A stretch of 17,674 bases of DNA from Flavobacteriaceae bacterium. Its GTDB lineage: Bacteria > Bacteroidota > Bacteroidia > Flavobacteriales > Flavobacteriaceae. Shown piece after piece: positions 1-7,690 of the stretch (its first letter is position 1; each line of letters begins with the position of its first letter). The stretch covers positions 1 through 17,674 of the forward strand of contig JAURBD010000026.1 in the NCBI GenBank assembly GCA_030829155.1. Reading direction: 5' to 3'. Under the pieces are notes generated by a model. That model was not told the DNA's origin, did no database searches, and saw only the letters and a program-made list of their open reading frames with translations. The position numbers were made by a program, and so were the translations under genes.

Positions 1-238
1 TCATAGCTAATCCCTTTTCTATTTTGGTTTTCACTACCTAATCAAAATTTATAATTGCTTCCTCTGGATTACCATTGAGTGCTAAATTAGAAGCCATAAT
101 TGCCTTGATAGCTCACACGGAACTTCTTTCAATAAAAGGTACTTGTATCAACCCCTATTGGACACAAGTTGGCCCAAGATGATGTTACATTGCAATTTCT
201 CCCGCTACCAATAAAAATTTATTAACATCTTGATTACA
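1..238 (-). pseudogene. sdaA: Decayed L-serine ammonia-lyase (serine dehydratase) remnant, partial
   Basis: Reading the minus strand from 238 down to 2 in one fixed frame gives 79 codons that follow the conserved C-terminal core of iron-sulfur L-serine ammonia-lyases. Visible pieces are AGEIAM-stop-HHLGPTC (family pattern AEIGMEHxLGLTC), GLIQVPFIERSS (family GLVQxPCIERN), AIKAIMASNLALNGNPEEA and VVKTKIEKGLAM. Four in-frame stops interrupt it, at 185-187, 155-157, 113-115 and 38-40. At least three of them fall where the family has Glu or Gly codons one substitution away. The Cys of the PCIERN motif, a presumed iron-sulfur ligand, is Phe here, and one codon seems missing after LGPTC. The frame is otherwise unbroken and continues past the left edge, where the C-terminal end would lie. 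Nothing upstream of 238 resembles the rest of the gene, so the 5' part is deleted or unrecognisable. The assignment rests on recalled family motifs, not a search. Confidence 0.72.
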
Positions 239-313
239 ATTGTTTTTGTCTTTTTTTTATTGAAAGAAATCATATAATAATTAAATTCATTAAAAATTCA
301 TTTAACTTAGTAA

Positions 314-1321
314 ATGAATTTAATAAAAGATTTTCAGGCCATGAACAAAAACAAATTCATAAAAAGCTTTTTAAAATTTTGTTCTCTTTTTATTGGTTTG
401 ATCCTTATTATATTTATTTTTTTTAGAAACTCAGATATTGATGCTGAAACCTTAAAAGAACTTTATTCAGATTCTCAATCTCAATTCATTTCAATTAATG
501 AATCGGAGGTTCACTACAAAGATCAAGGAGAAGGTTTTCCAATTATTTTAATTCACGGTACAAGTGCCTCTCTTCATACATGGGATGTTTGGACTGAAAA
601 TTTAATCGAAAACTACCGAGTAATTCGGATGGATTTGCCTGCTTTTGGTTTGACTGGAGCAACTGAAAATAATTCTTACGATTTAGAAAGCTACAATCGG
701 TTTTTAGAATCCTTTACCAATAAAATTGGGGTTTCAGAGTTTGCTTTAGCAGGAAATTCATTGGGAGGCTCTATTGCTTGGCATTATACCTCAAATCATC
801 AAAAACAAGTAAAACAGTTGATACTAATTGATCCTGGAGGGTTCCCATCAGACAAAGAAAAACCTCTTGTGTTTAGACTAGCAGAGATTCCCATTCTCAA
901 TCTACTATTAAGACACATCACTCCTAAATCCTTTATCAAAGAAAATCTTGAACAAGTGTATTATGATGATTCAAAAATAACCTCAGAACTAGTTGACCGT
1001 TATCATCATATGATTTTGAGAGAAGGAAGTAGAGATGCATTTATAAAAAGATCAAAAATAGTTTTCAAAGATCAAACAGATCTATTAGAAAAAATAAACA
1101 CGCCAACTCTGATTCTTTGGGGAGAAAATGATATTTGGATTCCTTTAGAAAATGGCTCAAAATTTGAAGCTAAACTTCCCAACAGTCGATTGGTTATCAT
1201 GAAAGAAACCGGACATGTCCCTATGGAAGAACGACCAGAAGAAAGCTTAAACCATCTCTTAAATTTTATGAAGGAATTTGATTTGGAAACCCTTGATTTA
1301 TCTGAAAAAGAAAATCTATGA
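314..1321 (+). CDS. Membrane-anchored alpha/beta hydrolase
   Basis: This 335-residue protein has an alpha/beta hydrolase fold. A basic N-terminus and one hydrophobic segment (about residues 20-40) look like a signal anchor, so the catalytic domain is probably periplasmic or held at the membrane. Motifs in order are the oxyanion-hole HGTS (about 81-84), the nucleophile elbow GNSLGGS with the catalytic Ser, an acidic residue in LWGENDIW, and the catalytic His in ETGHVPMEE. The full Ser-Asp-His triad is therefore plausible. The substrate cannot be told; esters, lactones or haloalkanes are all handled by this superfamily. An in-frame ATG at 341 is an alternative start and would leave the anchor intact. 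The stop overlaps the start of the next gene as ATGA, indicating translational coupling. The upstream 239-313 stretch is very AT-rich and contains TATAAT at 273-278, but I see no well-spaced promoter. Confidence 0.85.
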   Translation: MNLIKDFQAMNKNKFIKSFLKFCSLFIGLILIIFIFFRNSDIDAETLKELYSDSQSQFISINESEVHYKDQGEGFPIILIHGTSASLHTWDVWTENLIENYRVIRMDLPAFGLTGATENNSYDLESYNRFLESFTNKIGVSEFALAGNSLGGSIAWHYTSNHQKQVKQLILIDPGGFPSDKEKPLVFRLAEIPILNLLLRHITPKSFIKENLEQVYYDDSKITSELVDRYHHMILREGSRDAFIKRSKIVFKDQTDLLEKINTPTLILWGENDIWIPLENGSKFEAKLPNSRLVIMKETGHVPMEERPEESLNHLLNFMKEFDLETLDLSEKENL

Positions 1322-1668
1322 ACTTCATTCAACTATATCTAATGGGTGGAATTTATTTTATCCTAGGAATCATTCACTTTACACATACTGGATTTTACAG
1401 ACCACTAATGCCAAAATTTTTACCAGCCCACAATGCTCTTATTCTTTGGAGCGGTGTAGCAGAAATAGTTTTAGGCTTGGGGATTTTTTTTCCAAGTACA
1501 AGAGCAATTTCATTGATTGGTATTATTGCAATGCTAGCAGTCTTCTTGTTAGTACACGTAAATATGTTGTTTCCTGAAAATCGACTGGGGGTATCCCTGT
1601 GGCTTTTATGGTTACGCTTAATCATTCAATTTGTTCTGATGTACTGGGCTTATGCAAATTTACCTTAG
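1318..1668 (+). CDS. Small DoxX-like integral membrane protein
   Basis: This 116-residue protein is almost entirely hydrophobic, with about four membrane segments. It carries the features of DoxX-type small membrane proteins: a first helix ending in GIIHF, a short loop with MPKFLP, the segment SGVAEIVLGLGIF, an internal VHVNM motif, and a final WLRLIIQFVLMYWA helix. These match the pattern of the broad DoxX/DoxD-like family, whose members are mostly uncharacterised and some of which associate with thiol or quinone chemistry. Its start shares four bases (ATGA) with the hydrolase stop, so the two are very likely co-translated. The gene ends 39 bases before the convergent end of gapN. Function beyond family level is unknown. 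Confidence 0.75.
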   Translation: MNFIQLYLMGGIYFILGIIHFTHTGFYRPLMPKFLPAHNALILWSGVAEIVLGLGIFFPSTRAISLIGIIAMLAVFLLVHVNMLFPENRLGVSLWLLWLRLIIQFVLMYWAYANLP

Positions 1669-1681
1669 TATTTTCAAACAC

Positions 1682-1702
1682 ACCTTTTGGTTAAAAAAAG
1701 GT
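1682..1702. terminator. Possible hairpin between convergent genes
   Basis: A 7-bp inverted repeat, ACCTTTT and AAAAGGT around a 7-base loop, lies in the 39-base gap between the DoxX-like gene and the 3' end of gapN. It is where a shared terminator would be expected, but neither strand has a clear U-tract after the stem, so the call is weak. Confidence 0.3.
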
Positions 1703-1707
1703 AAAAA

Positions 1708-3312
1708 TTAGAGGAGATACTCCGTATTCACAAAATTAGATTCTTTGGAATCCATTAAAGCATCCAATATTTCATTGTTGTATGGATTATCTTTAGCGGC
1801 TACAAAAGTACGTATTGAAAACGACCTTAAGGCATCAAAAACACTAAGCGTTCCTACAGCAGAATTTTTTCGCCCTGTAAAAGGGTAAACATCTGGTCCG
1901 CGCTGGCATGCACTATTGAGATTAACACGACAAACCAAATTTGATAATACATCAATTAATGGAGCAAGTTTTCGAACATCTCTTCCAAAAAGACTTACTT
2001 GTTGTCCATACTCTGAGGCAGCCATTGCATCCAAGGGTTCGTTAATATCACTGTAAGATATGATAGGAACCACAGGACCAAATTGCTCTTCGTGATAGAC
2101 ATTCATTTCTTTGTTGACAGGATATAGAACTGCTGGAAAAGAGTAATTTTCGGTTAGCTCTCCACCTTTCTTATTCATAATTTTGGCGCCCTTAGAAACA
2201 GCATCTTTGATCAATTCTTGAATGTATGTTGGTTTTCTAGGTTCTGGCAAGGGAGTCAAGAAAACATCCTCTTCCCAAGGCAATCCAAATTTCAAAGCAT
2301 CCACTGCTTTCGAAAAATGTTTATTGAATTCATCAACTATGGATTCATGAACATAGAGTACTTTAAGTGCTGTACATCGTTGTCCATTGTAGGAAAGGGT
2401 TCCAGAAATACATTCTTTTATGGTAGAGTCTAAATCTGCATCAGGTAGTATAATTCCTGGATTTTTGGCTTCCAAACCTAGAACCAATCGAAGCCGATTC
2501 TTATTTGGATGCAAATCTTGCAAAGCAACAGCAGAAGAGCTATGGCCAATTAATGCCAAAACATCAACTTTACCTGTTTCCATTATTGGTGAAGCAATCT
2601 TCCGTCCACGTCCAAATAGTATATTAACTACTCCTGGAGGAAAACTTTCTTGAAAAGCATTGAGTAAGGGGGTGATGAGTAAAACCCCGTGCTTTGCAGG
2701 TTTAAAAATCGCTGTATTTCCCATAATAATTGCAGGAATAAGTAAACAAAAGGTTTCGTTTAGGGGATAATTATAAGGCCCCAAGCACAATACAACTCCT
2801 AAAGGCCCTCTTCTTATGTGAGCGTGAATTCCGGATTGTTTATCAAACTTAGCGCTTTTGCGATCAAGTTTTTTATAAGCTTCAACAGTGTCATATATAT
2901 AGTCTACAGTACGATCAAACTCTTTGTAAGAATCAGTTTTGTTCTTGCCAATCTCCCACATCAATAATTCTACAACCTGTTCTCTAGATTGCTTCATTTT
3001 TTCTGCAAATGAAACTAAACAGCGTAATCGATCTTTTACTTTCATTGTTGGCCAAACTCCTTGGCCTCGATTGAATGCCTTTTCGGCAGCACCTAAGGCA
3101 GTCAATGCAGTATCTGTTTCCATATCGGGAATAGAACCTAAAAGTGTTGGACTAATAGCCCCTTTCTTGTCTTCAGAATGTATTGTCGAATATACTTTAC
3201 TGGTATTTCCTTTCCATGTATGCAATACACCATCAACAAGGTATTGATCACAATGAATAGGCGAATTAAACTTTGGGGGAGAAACTTTATTGCTTTTAGA
3301 TTGTTGCGTCAT
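1708..3312 (-). CDS. gapN: NADP-dependent non-phosphorylating glyceraldehyde-3-phosphate dehydrogenase
   Basis: This 534-residue member of the aldehyde dehydrogenase superfamily best matches the GapN branch. GapN oxidises glyceraldehyde-3-phosphate directly to 3-phosphoglycerate with NADP+, yielding NADPH and bypassing the ATP-forming step of glycolysis; it acts in the cytoplasm. Visible landmarks are GPYNYPLNE with the catalytic Asn (181), FKPAKHG (203-209) in the cofactor site, LGLEAKNPGI with the general base Glu (281), and NGQRCTALK with the catalytic Cys (313), preceded by the Arg (312) that in GapN enzymes helps bind the substrate phosphate. The N-terminus is longer than the roughly 475 residues of streptococcal GapN, as in other Bacteroidota homologues known to me. 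The gene is monocistronic, divergent from the DASS symporter and convergent with the DoxX-like gene. A related aldehyde dehydrogenase specificity cannot be excluded. Confidence 0.85.
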   Translation of the reverse strand: MTQQSKSNKVSPPKFNSPIHCDQYLVDGVLHTWKGNTSKVYSTIHSEDKKGAISPTLLGSIPDMETDTALTALGAAEKAFNRGQGVWPTMKVKDRLRCLVSFAEKMKQSREQVVELLMWEIGKNKTDSYKEFDRTVDYIYDTVEAYKKLDRKSAKFDKQSGIHAHIRRGPLGVVLCLGPYNYPLNETFCLLIPAIIMGNTAIFKPAKHGVLLITPLLNAFQESFPPGVVNILFGRGRKIASPIMETGKVDVLALIGHSSSAVALQDLHPNKNRLRLVLGLEAKNPGIILPDADLDSTIKECISGTLSYNGQRCTALKVLYVHESIVDEFNKHFSKAVDALKFGLPWEEDVFLTPLPEPRKPTYIQELIKDAVSKGAKIMNKKGGELTENYSFPAVLYPVNKEMNVYHEEQFGPVVPIISYSDINEPLDAMAASEYGQQVSLFGRDVRKLAPLIDVLSNLVCRVNLNSACQRGPDVYPFTGRKNSAVGTLSVFDALRSFSIRTFVAAKDNPYNNEILDALMDSKESNFVNTEYLL

Positions 3313-3333
3313 AAGATTATTTTGTTTAATCTT
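3313..3333 (-). promoter_or_regulatory. Inverted repeat abutting the gapN start codon
   Basis: A perfect 7-bp inverted repeat, AAGATTA and TAATCTT around a 7-base loop, ends directly at the gapN ATG on the minus strand. In the mRNA it would form an A/U-rich hairpin covering the ribosome-binding zone. It could be a translational control element or an operator, or a chance event in AT-rich DNA. Confidence 0.3.
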
Positions 3334-3400
3334 TTATTTTAAATATTAAACTAAATTAAGAATTTTATTTTACAATATAATTAGGTAACAGATTAAAAAT

Positions 3401-3408
3401 CAAAAATA
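3401..3408 (-). promoter_or_regulatory. Candidate -7 element for gapN
   Basis: The minus strand reads TATTTTTG here, matching the Bacteroidota -7 consensus TAnnTTTG exactly. It would give a leader of roughly 80 bases for gapN. No TTG is found at the expected 17-23 base distance upstream, so support is limited. Confidence 0.25.
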
Positions 3409-3464
3409 ATAAACAAAAATATTGTAGGCAGGTCTTCTAATATAAAATTAGCTCAAACTAAAAC

Positions 3465-3495
3465 TTGTTAGACAAATAAAACACTACTATCTTTA
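3465..3495 (+). promoter_or_regulatory. Candidate Bacteroidota promoter for the DASS symporter gene
   Basis: A TTG (3465-3467) is followed after 20 bases by TATCTTTA (3488-3495), one mismatch from the flavobacterial -7 consensus TAnnTTTG, at the spacing typical of the -33/-7 pair. Transcription would begin about 15-20 bases before the symporter ATG at 3520. Confidence 0.4.
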
Positions 3496-3519
3496 AATTG
3501 TAATAATAAGTATAAAAGC

Positions 3520-4959
3520 ATGAATAATTTATTGGTTTCAAAAACAATAGGTCTATTTTTAGGTCCATTGTTGTTTTTACTGTTTATACGCGTACCCATT
3601 GTAAATTTATCATTTGAAGCTAGTGCTGTCCTTGCCTGTGCCAGCTGGATGATCGTTTGGTGGATTACGGAAGCTGTTTCTATTTCAGTAACTTCTTTAC
3701 TTCCTTTAATATTGTTTCCTTTGAGTGGAGTAATGGAGTTCAATGATGTCGGTGCTAATTATGGAAGTTCCATTGTCTTTTTATTTTTTGGTGGATTTGT
3801 TTTAGCCTTAGGGCTGGAAAAAGTAAACTTACACCGAAGAATTGCCTTAACTATTATCAAAAAAACGGGAACTACCCCCAATAAAGTAATTCTAGGTTTT
3901 ATGATCGCGACTGCTTCTATGAGTATGTGGATCAGCAACACAGCAAGTACTGTAGTAATGTTGCCTATTGCCTTATCAGTTATTCATTTATTAACCAATG
4001 AAAATGAAAACCCTAATAAAAAACAAAAAAATTTTGCGTTAAGTGTAATGCTAGGAATTGCATTTTCAGCTAACGCTGGTGGAATAGCTACGGTTATAGG
4101 AACTCCGCCAAACTCGGTACTTATAGGTCTTCTTGAAAATGAATATCAAATTCAAATCTCTTTCGTAAAGTGGATGATGATTGGACTCCCTTTTGCATTA
4201 ATTTTGATTACCATCATTTATATAGTACTCGTACACTGGATTTTTCCCACTAAAGATTTACAATTTAAAACCACCAATAATGTCATTGATGAGGAACTCA
4301 AAAAACTGGGGGGTATTTCACCTCGGGAAAAACAAGTACTGTGGGTTTTTGGAATAATTGTGTCCTTATGGATTTTTAGAACACTGATCAATTCGATATT
4401 TCCCTTGCTAAAACTTTCGGATACAATCATCAGTATTATTGGAGCATTAGCACTTTTTGCTATTCCTGTAAATTTAAAAAAGGGTGAGTTTATCCTAGAA
4501 TGGAAAGACACCCAAAAATTATCTTGGGGAATCTTAATACTATTTGGTGGAGGATTAGCTTTAGCAAAAGGAATGTCTTCTACTGGAATTGTTTCTTTGA
4601 TTACAAACTACATCGCTGATGGAAACTTTAGTGTGCTCTTAACTTCATCTCTTCTGATTATTTTAATGTTATTTATGACAGAATTGATGAGTAACGTAGC
4701 TTTAGTTGCAGTACTAGCACCAGTAGTTGCAGGGATCGCAATTGGTTTGGAAGTCCCAATTCTCTATCTATTGATTCCAGTAACAATTGCAAGTAGTTGT
4801 GCTTTTATGCTTCCCATGGCAACACCTCCCAATGCAATTGTATTTGCTAGTGGGTATGTAAAAGTTCATGAAATGGCACGAATAGGAATAATAATCAATT
4901 GTATTTCAGTTTTAATTTTAATCCTACTTTTTAAGTTTGGAATTCCTTTAGTTTTTTAA
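3520..4959 (+). CDS. DASS/SLC13-family Na+-coupled anion (dicarboxylate) symporter
   Basis: This 479-residue inner-membrane protein is a divalent anion:sodium symporter of the DASS (SLC13, CitT/INDY) family. Members import di- or tricarboxylates, or sulfate, with Na+. The two inverted halves are visible. The first has WISNTAST (about 137-144, SNT at 139-141) and GTPPN (194-198). The second has TELMSNVALVAV (SNV at 391-393) and MATPPNAIVFASGYV (433-447). The TPPN loops and the first SNT are the expected substrate and sodium-site motifs. The second motif is SNV rather than the usual SNT. About a dozen hydrophobic segments are present and the length is normal. It diverges from gapN, and its last 12 bases overlap the convergent 3' end of ilvA. 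The substrate is not determinable from sequence alone; C4-dicarboxylate is the most common. Confidence 0.85.
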   Translation: MNNLLVSKTIGLFLGPLLFLLFIRVPIVNLSFEASAVLACASWMIVWWITEAVSISVTSLLPLILFPLSGVMEFNDVGANYGSSIVFLFFGGFVLALGLEKVNLHRRIALTIIKKTGTTPNKVILGFMIATASMSMWISNTASTVVMLPIALSVIHLLTNENENPNKKQKNFALSVMLGIAFSANAGGIATVIGTPPNSVLIGLLENEYQIQISFVKWMMIGLPFALILITIIYIVLVHWIFPTKDLQFKTTNNVIDEELKKLGGISPREKQVLWVFGIIVSLWIFRTLINSIFPLLKLSDTIISIIGALALFAIPVNLKKGEFILEWKDTQKLSWGILILFGGGLALAKGMSSTGIVSLITNYIADGNFSVLLTSSLLIILMLFMTELMSNVALVAVLAPVVAGIAIGLEVPILYLLIPVTIASSCAFMLPMATPPNAIVFASGYVKVHEMARIGIIINCISVLILILLFKFGIPLVF

Positions 4960-6201
4960 AAACTGAAACAAATCGGGTTTGTCATTAAGATATTCACCAA
5001 AAAAACCTTGTGCTTTCATACGATAAAGAAGGGATTCAAAATCTGTGACTTTCTTCAATTCAACTCCCAGCACAGCTGGAGCAAAATGTTGATTACTCTT
5101 TTTAGTAAATTCAAAGTAAGTAATATCATCATCAGGACCTAAAACATTCGTTACAAAATCTTTGAGCGCTCCAGCTCGTTGTGGAAAGCGAACAATAAAG
5201 TAATGCTTTAGTTGAGCATGAAGCAATGCCCGTTCTTCTATTTCAGGAGTTCGAGTAATATCATTGTTTCCTCCACATAAGATAGCAGCTACTTCTTTAC
5301 CTTTAATTTCTGAAGCATATTGTTCTATCCCTGCGATAGACAATGCTCCAGCAGGTTCTGCTACAATTCCTTCTTTGTTGTACAAATCTAAAATTTCTTG
5401 ACAAATTCTACCTTCATCCACAGTAATACAATCATCTAAAAGATTTTGGCAAATCTCAAAACTTAAGTCTCCTACCCTTTGAACAGCGGCGCCATCAACA
5501 AATTTATCGATTTTCTCTAGTCTAGTGTTTTTTTTATTTTGAAGAGAAATTTTCATGGAGGGTGCACCAAGAGGTTCTACTCCTATTATTTTGGTTTGGG
5601 GAGATAAATTTTTAAAAACTGTAAGCATTCCAGAAATTAAACCCCCACCTCCTATGGGAATAAAAACATAGTCTAGGGGTTTGTTTGCTTGTTTTATCAT
5701 CTCAATTGCAATGGTCCCTTGACCTTCAATTACATCAACATCATCAAAGGGGTGGACAAAAACTTGATTTTGTTTTTTACAATGCTCTAATGCTGCCTTT
5801 TGTGAATCATCATAGGTGTCACCTCCCAAAACAATTGACACGTGGGGTCCCCCAAACATTTTTACCTGTTCCACCTTTTGGCTGGGAGTAGGTATTGGCA
5901 TAAAAACGGTACCTGATATTTTAAGTTGATTGCAAGAAAAAGCAAAACCTTGTGCATGGTTTCCTGCACTGGAACAAACAATTCCCTTTTGAAGTTCACT
6001 TTCTGATAGCGAATTTATTTTATTAAATGCACCTCTTATCTTAAAAGAACGTACCTGTTGTTGATCTTCACGTTTGAGGTAAATAGAAGATGAAAAAGAA
6101 TTTGAGAGGCGTTCATTAAATTGCAAAGGAGACTCAAGCGCTACTTCTGCTATCAATTTTAACGCTTTTTGAACTCCTAATATTGTAGGTTTATTTTGCA
6201 A
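4948..6201 (-). CDS. ilvA: Threonine dehydratase (threonine ammonia-lyase), biosynthetic
   Basis: IlvA deaminates L-threonine to 2-oxobutyrate, the committed step toward isoleucine. The 417-residue protein has a fold-type II PLP catalytic domain with SFKIRGA (PLP Lys 54), SSAGNHAQG (77-85), the phosphate-binding GGGG loop (184-187) and the Cys-containing ILCGGN near 307-312. It ends in one ACT-like regulatory domain (about 333-417), so it is the short, single-regulatory-domain type and is likely inhibited by isoleucine. It is the last gene of the ilv operon. The only usable start is TTG at 6201-6199: an in-frame stop, which is the ilvC stop itself, lies just one codon upstream, and the first in-frame ATG is inside the catalytic domain. 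The gene thus shares the ilvC reading frame. Its 3' end overlaps the symporter gene by 12 bases. With the sdaA remnant dead, it may also carry some serine deaminase load; this is inference. Confidence 0.93.
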   Translation of the reverse strand: MQNKPTILGVQKALKLIAEVALESPLQFNERLSNSFSSSIYLKREDQQQVRSFKIRGAFNKINSLSESELQKGIVCSSAGNHAQGFAFSCNQLKISGTVFMPIPTPSQKVEQVKMFGGPHVSIVLGGDTYDDSQKAALEHCKKQNQVFVHPFDDVDVIEGQGTIAIEMIKQANKPLDYVFIPIGGGGLISGMLTVFKNLSPQTKIIGVEPLGAPSMKISLQNKKNTRLEKIDKFVDGAAVQRVGDLSFEICQNLLDDCITVDEGRICQEILDLYNKEGIVAEPAGALSIAGIEQYASEIKGKEVAAILCGGNNDITRTPEIEERALLHAQLKHYFIVRFPQRAGALKDFVTNVLGPDDDITYFEFTKKSNQHFAPAVLGVELKKVTDFESLLYRMKAQGFFGEYLNDKPDLFQFLKN

Positions 6202-6204
6202 TAT

Positions 6205-7680
6205 TTACACGATTTTTTTCATCGCTGTCATAGAATCACGAAGTTCATGTCCTATCATTTCGATGGGATGAAAACGAATGATTTCGTTAATATCGATGAG
6301 TTGTTTGTTATCTACACAATTGTTTTGGTCTACTGCATAAGCAGTTCCAATTACATTTGTATTTATCTTTTTCATGAAATCTGTTAGCATTGGCTTACAA
6401 GCATGGTCAAATAAATAACACCCGTATTCTGCCGTATCTGAAATAACACGATTCATTTCAAATAATTTTTTACGTGCAATCGTATTGGCAATCAAAGGCG
6501 TCTCGTGCAAAGATTCATAATAAGCCGATTCTTCTTTAATTCCTGCTGCAACCATAGTATCGAATGCTAATTCTACTCCTGCTCGCACAAAAGCAACCAT
6601 TAATATTCCATGATCAAAAAATTCTTGTTCTGAAATTTCTTGGTCTGTTACCTTGGTTTTTTCAAATGCTGTTTCACCAGTAGCCGCTCTCCAACCCAAT
6701 AAATTTTTATCATCATTGGCCCAATCTTCCATCATTGTCTTAGAAAAATGTCCCGACATAATATCATCCATATGCTTGTGAAACAAGGGTTCCATGATTT
6801 CTTTTAATTCCTCAGAAAGCTCAAATGCTTTGATTTTTGCAGGATTAGATAAACGATCCATCATGTTGGTAATTCCACCGTGCTTGAGTGCTTCTGTAAT
6901 GGTTTCCCAACCGAACTGTATTAGTTTTGCTGCATAAGATGCATCAATTCCTTGTTCTATCATTTTATCAAAACATAATATAGAACCAGTTTGCAACACT
7001 CCACAAAGAATAGTTTGCTCTCCCATCAAATCGGATTTCACCTCAGCCACAAAGGAAGATTCTAAAACTCCAGCTCGATGACCTCCAGTAGCCACTGCAT
7101 AAGCTTTTGCCTGAACTAAGCCTTGACCTTGTGGGTCATTTTCAGGGTGAACTGCAATAAGTGTTGGAACTCCAAAACCTCTTTTGTATTCCTCTCTTAC
7201 CTCTGATCCTGGACACTTTGGCGCAACCATAATTACAGTTAGATCTTCCCGTACCTTAGTTCCTTCTTCAACAATATTAAAACCGTGAGAATAAGAAAGC
7301 GTTGCTCCCTTTTTCATCAAGGGCATTACTGCTTGAACAACTGAAGTATGATTTTTATCTGGGGTTAGATTAATCACAACATCTGCATCTGGAATCATTT
7401 CCTCATAACTTCCAACAGAAAAATCGTTGTCTACCGCATTGTTAAAAGATGTTCTTTTTTGATCTATTGCCCCTTGACGAAGTGAATAAGCAATATTCAA
7501 TCCTGAATCTCGCATATTCAACCCTTGGTTGAGACCTTGAGCACCGCATCCTACAATTACAATTTTCTTTCCAGCCAAGGCTTCGATACCGTCTTCAAAT
7601 TCTGAAGCATCCATAAATCGACATTGAGCTAGTTGATTGAGTTGTTCTCTAAGTGAGAGTTTATTAAAATAATTTGCCAT
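6205..7680 (-). CDS. ilvC: Ketol-acid reductoisomerase, class II
   Basis: IlvC converts acetolactate and acetohydroxybutyrate to the dihydroxy acids of the valine and isoleucine branches, using NADPH and Mg2+. At 491 residues it is the long class II form, and its landmarks fall at the same numbers as in the Escherichia coli enzyme. These include the Rossmann motif GCGAQG (44-49), Arg68 in the cofactor loop, His132 in SYSHGFN, Lys155 in APKCPG, and the Mg2+ ligands Asp217 and Glu221 in KSDLMGEQ. The duplicated C-terminal knotted domain is present through to the end. It lies 10 bases after ilvN and 3 bases before the TTG of ilvA, in the same frame as ilvA. Confidence 0.96.
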   Translation of the reverse strand: MANYFNKLSLREQLNQLAQCRFMDASEFEDGIEALAGKKIVIVGCGAQGLNQGLNMRDSGLNIAYSLRQGAIDQKRTSFNNAVDNDFSVGSYEEMIPDADVVINLTPDKNHTSVVQAVMPLMKKGATLSYSHGFNIVEEGTKVREDLTVIMVAPKCPGSEVREEYKRGFGVPTLIAVHPENDPQGQGLVQAKAYAVATGGHRAGVLESSFVAEVKSDLMGEQTILCGVLQTGSILCFDKMIEQGIDASYAAKLIQFGWETITEALKHGGITNMMDRLSNPAKIKAFELSEELKEIMEPLFHKHMDDIMSGHFSKTMMEDWANDDKNLLGWRAATGETAFEKTKVTDQEISEQEFFDHGILMVAFVRAGVELAFDTMVAAGIKEESAYYESLHETPLIANTIARKKLFEMNRVISDTAEYGCYLFDHACKPMLTDFMKKINTNVIGTAYAVDQNNCVDNKQLIDINEIIRFHPIEMIGHELRDSMTAMKKIV

Positions 7681-7690
7681 TGTTGTTGTT

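Noticed and set aside
260..278. TTGAAA (260-265) and TATAAT (273-278) as a sigma70-style promoter for the hydrolase gene
   Set aside because: The spacing is only 7 bases and Bacteroidota do not use this consensus; the TATAAT alone is unremarkable in such AT-rich DNA.
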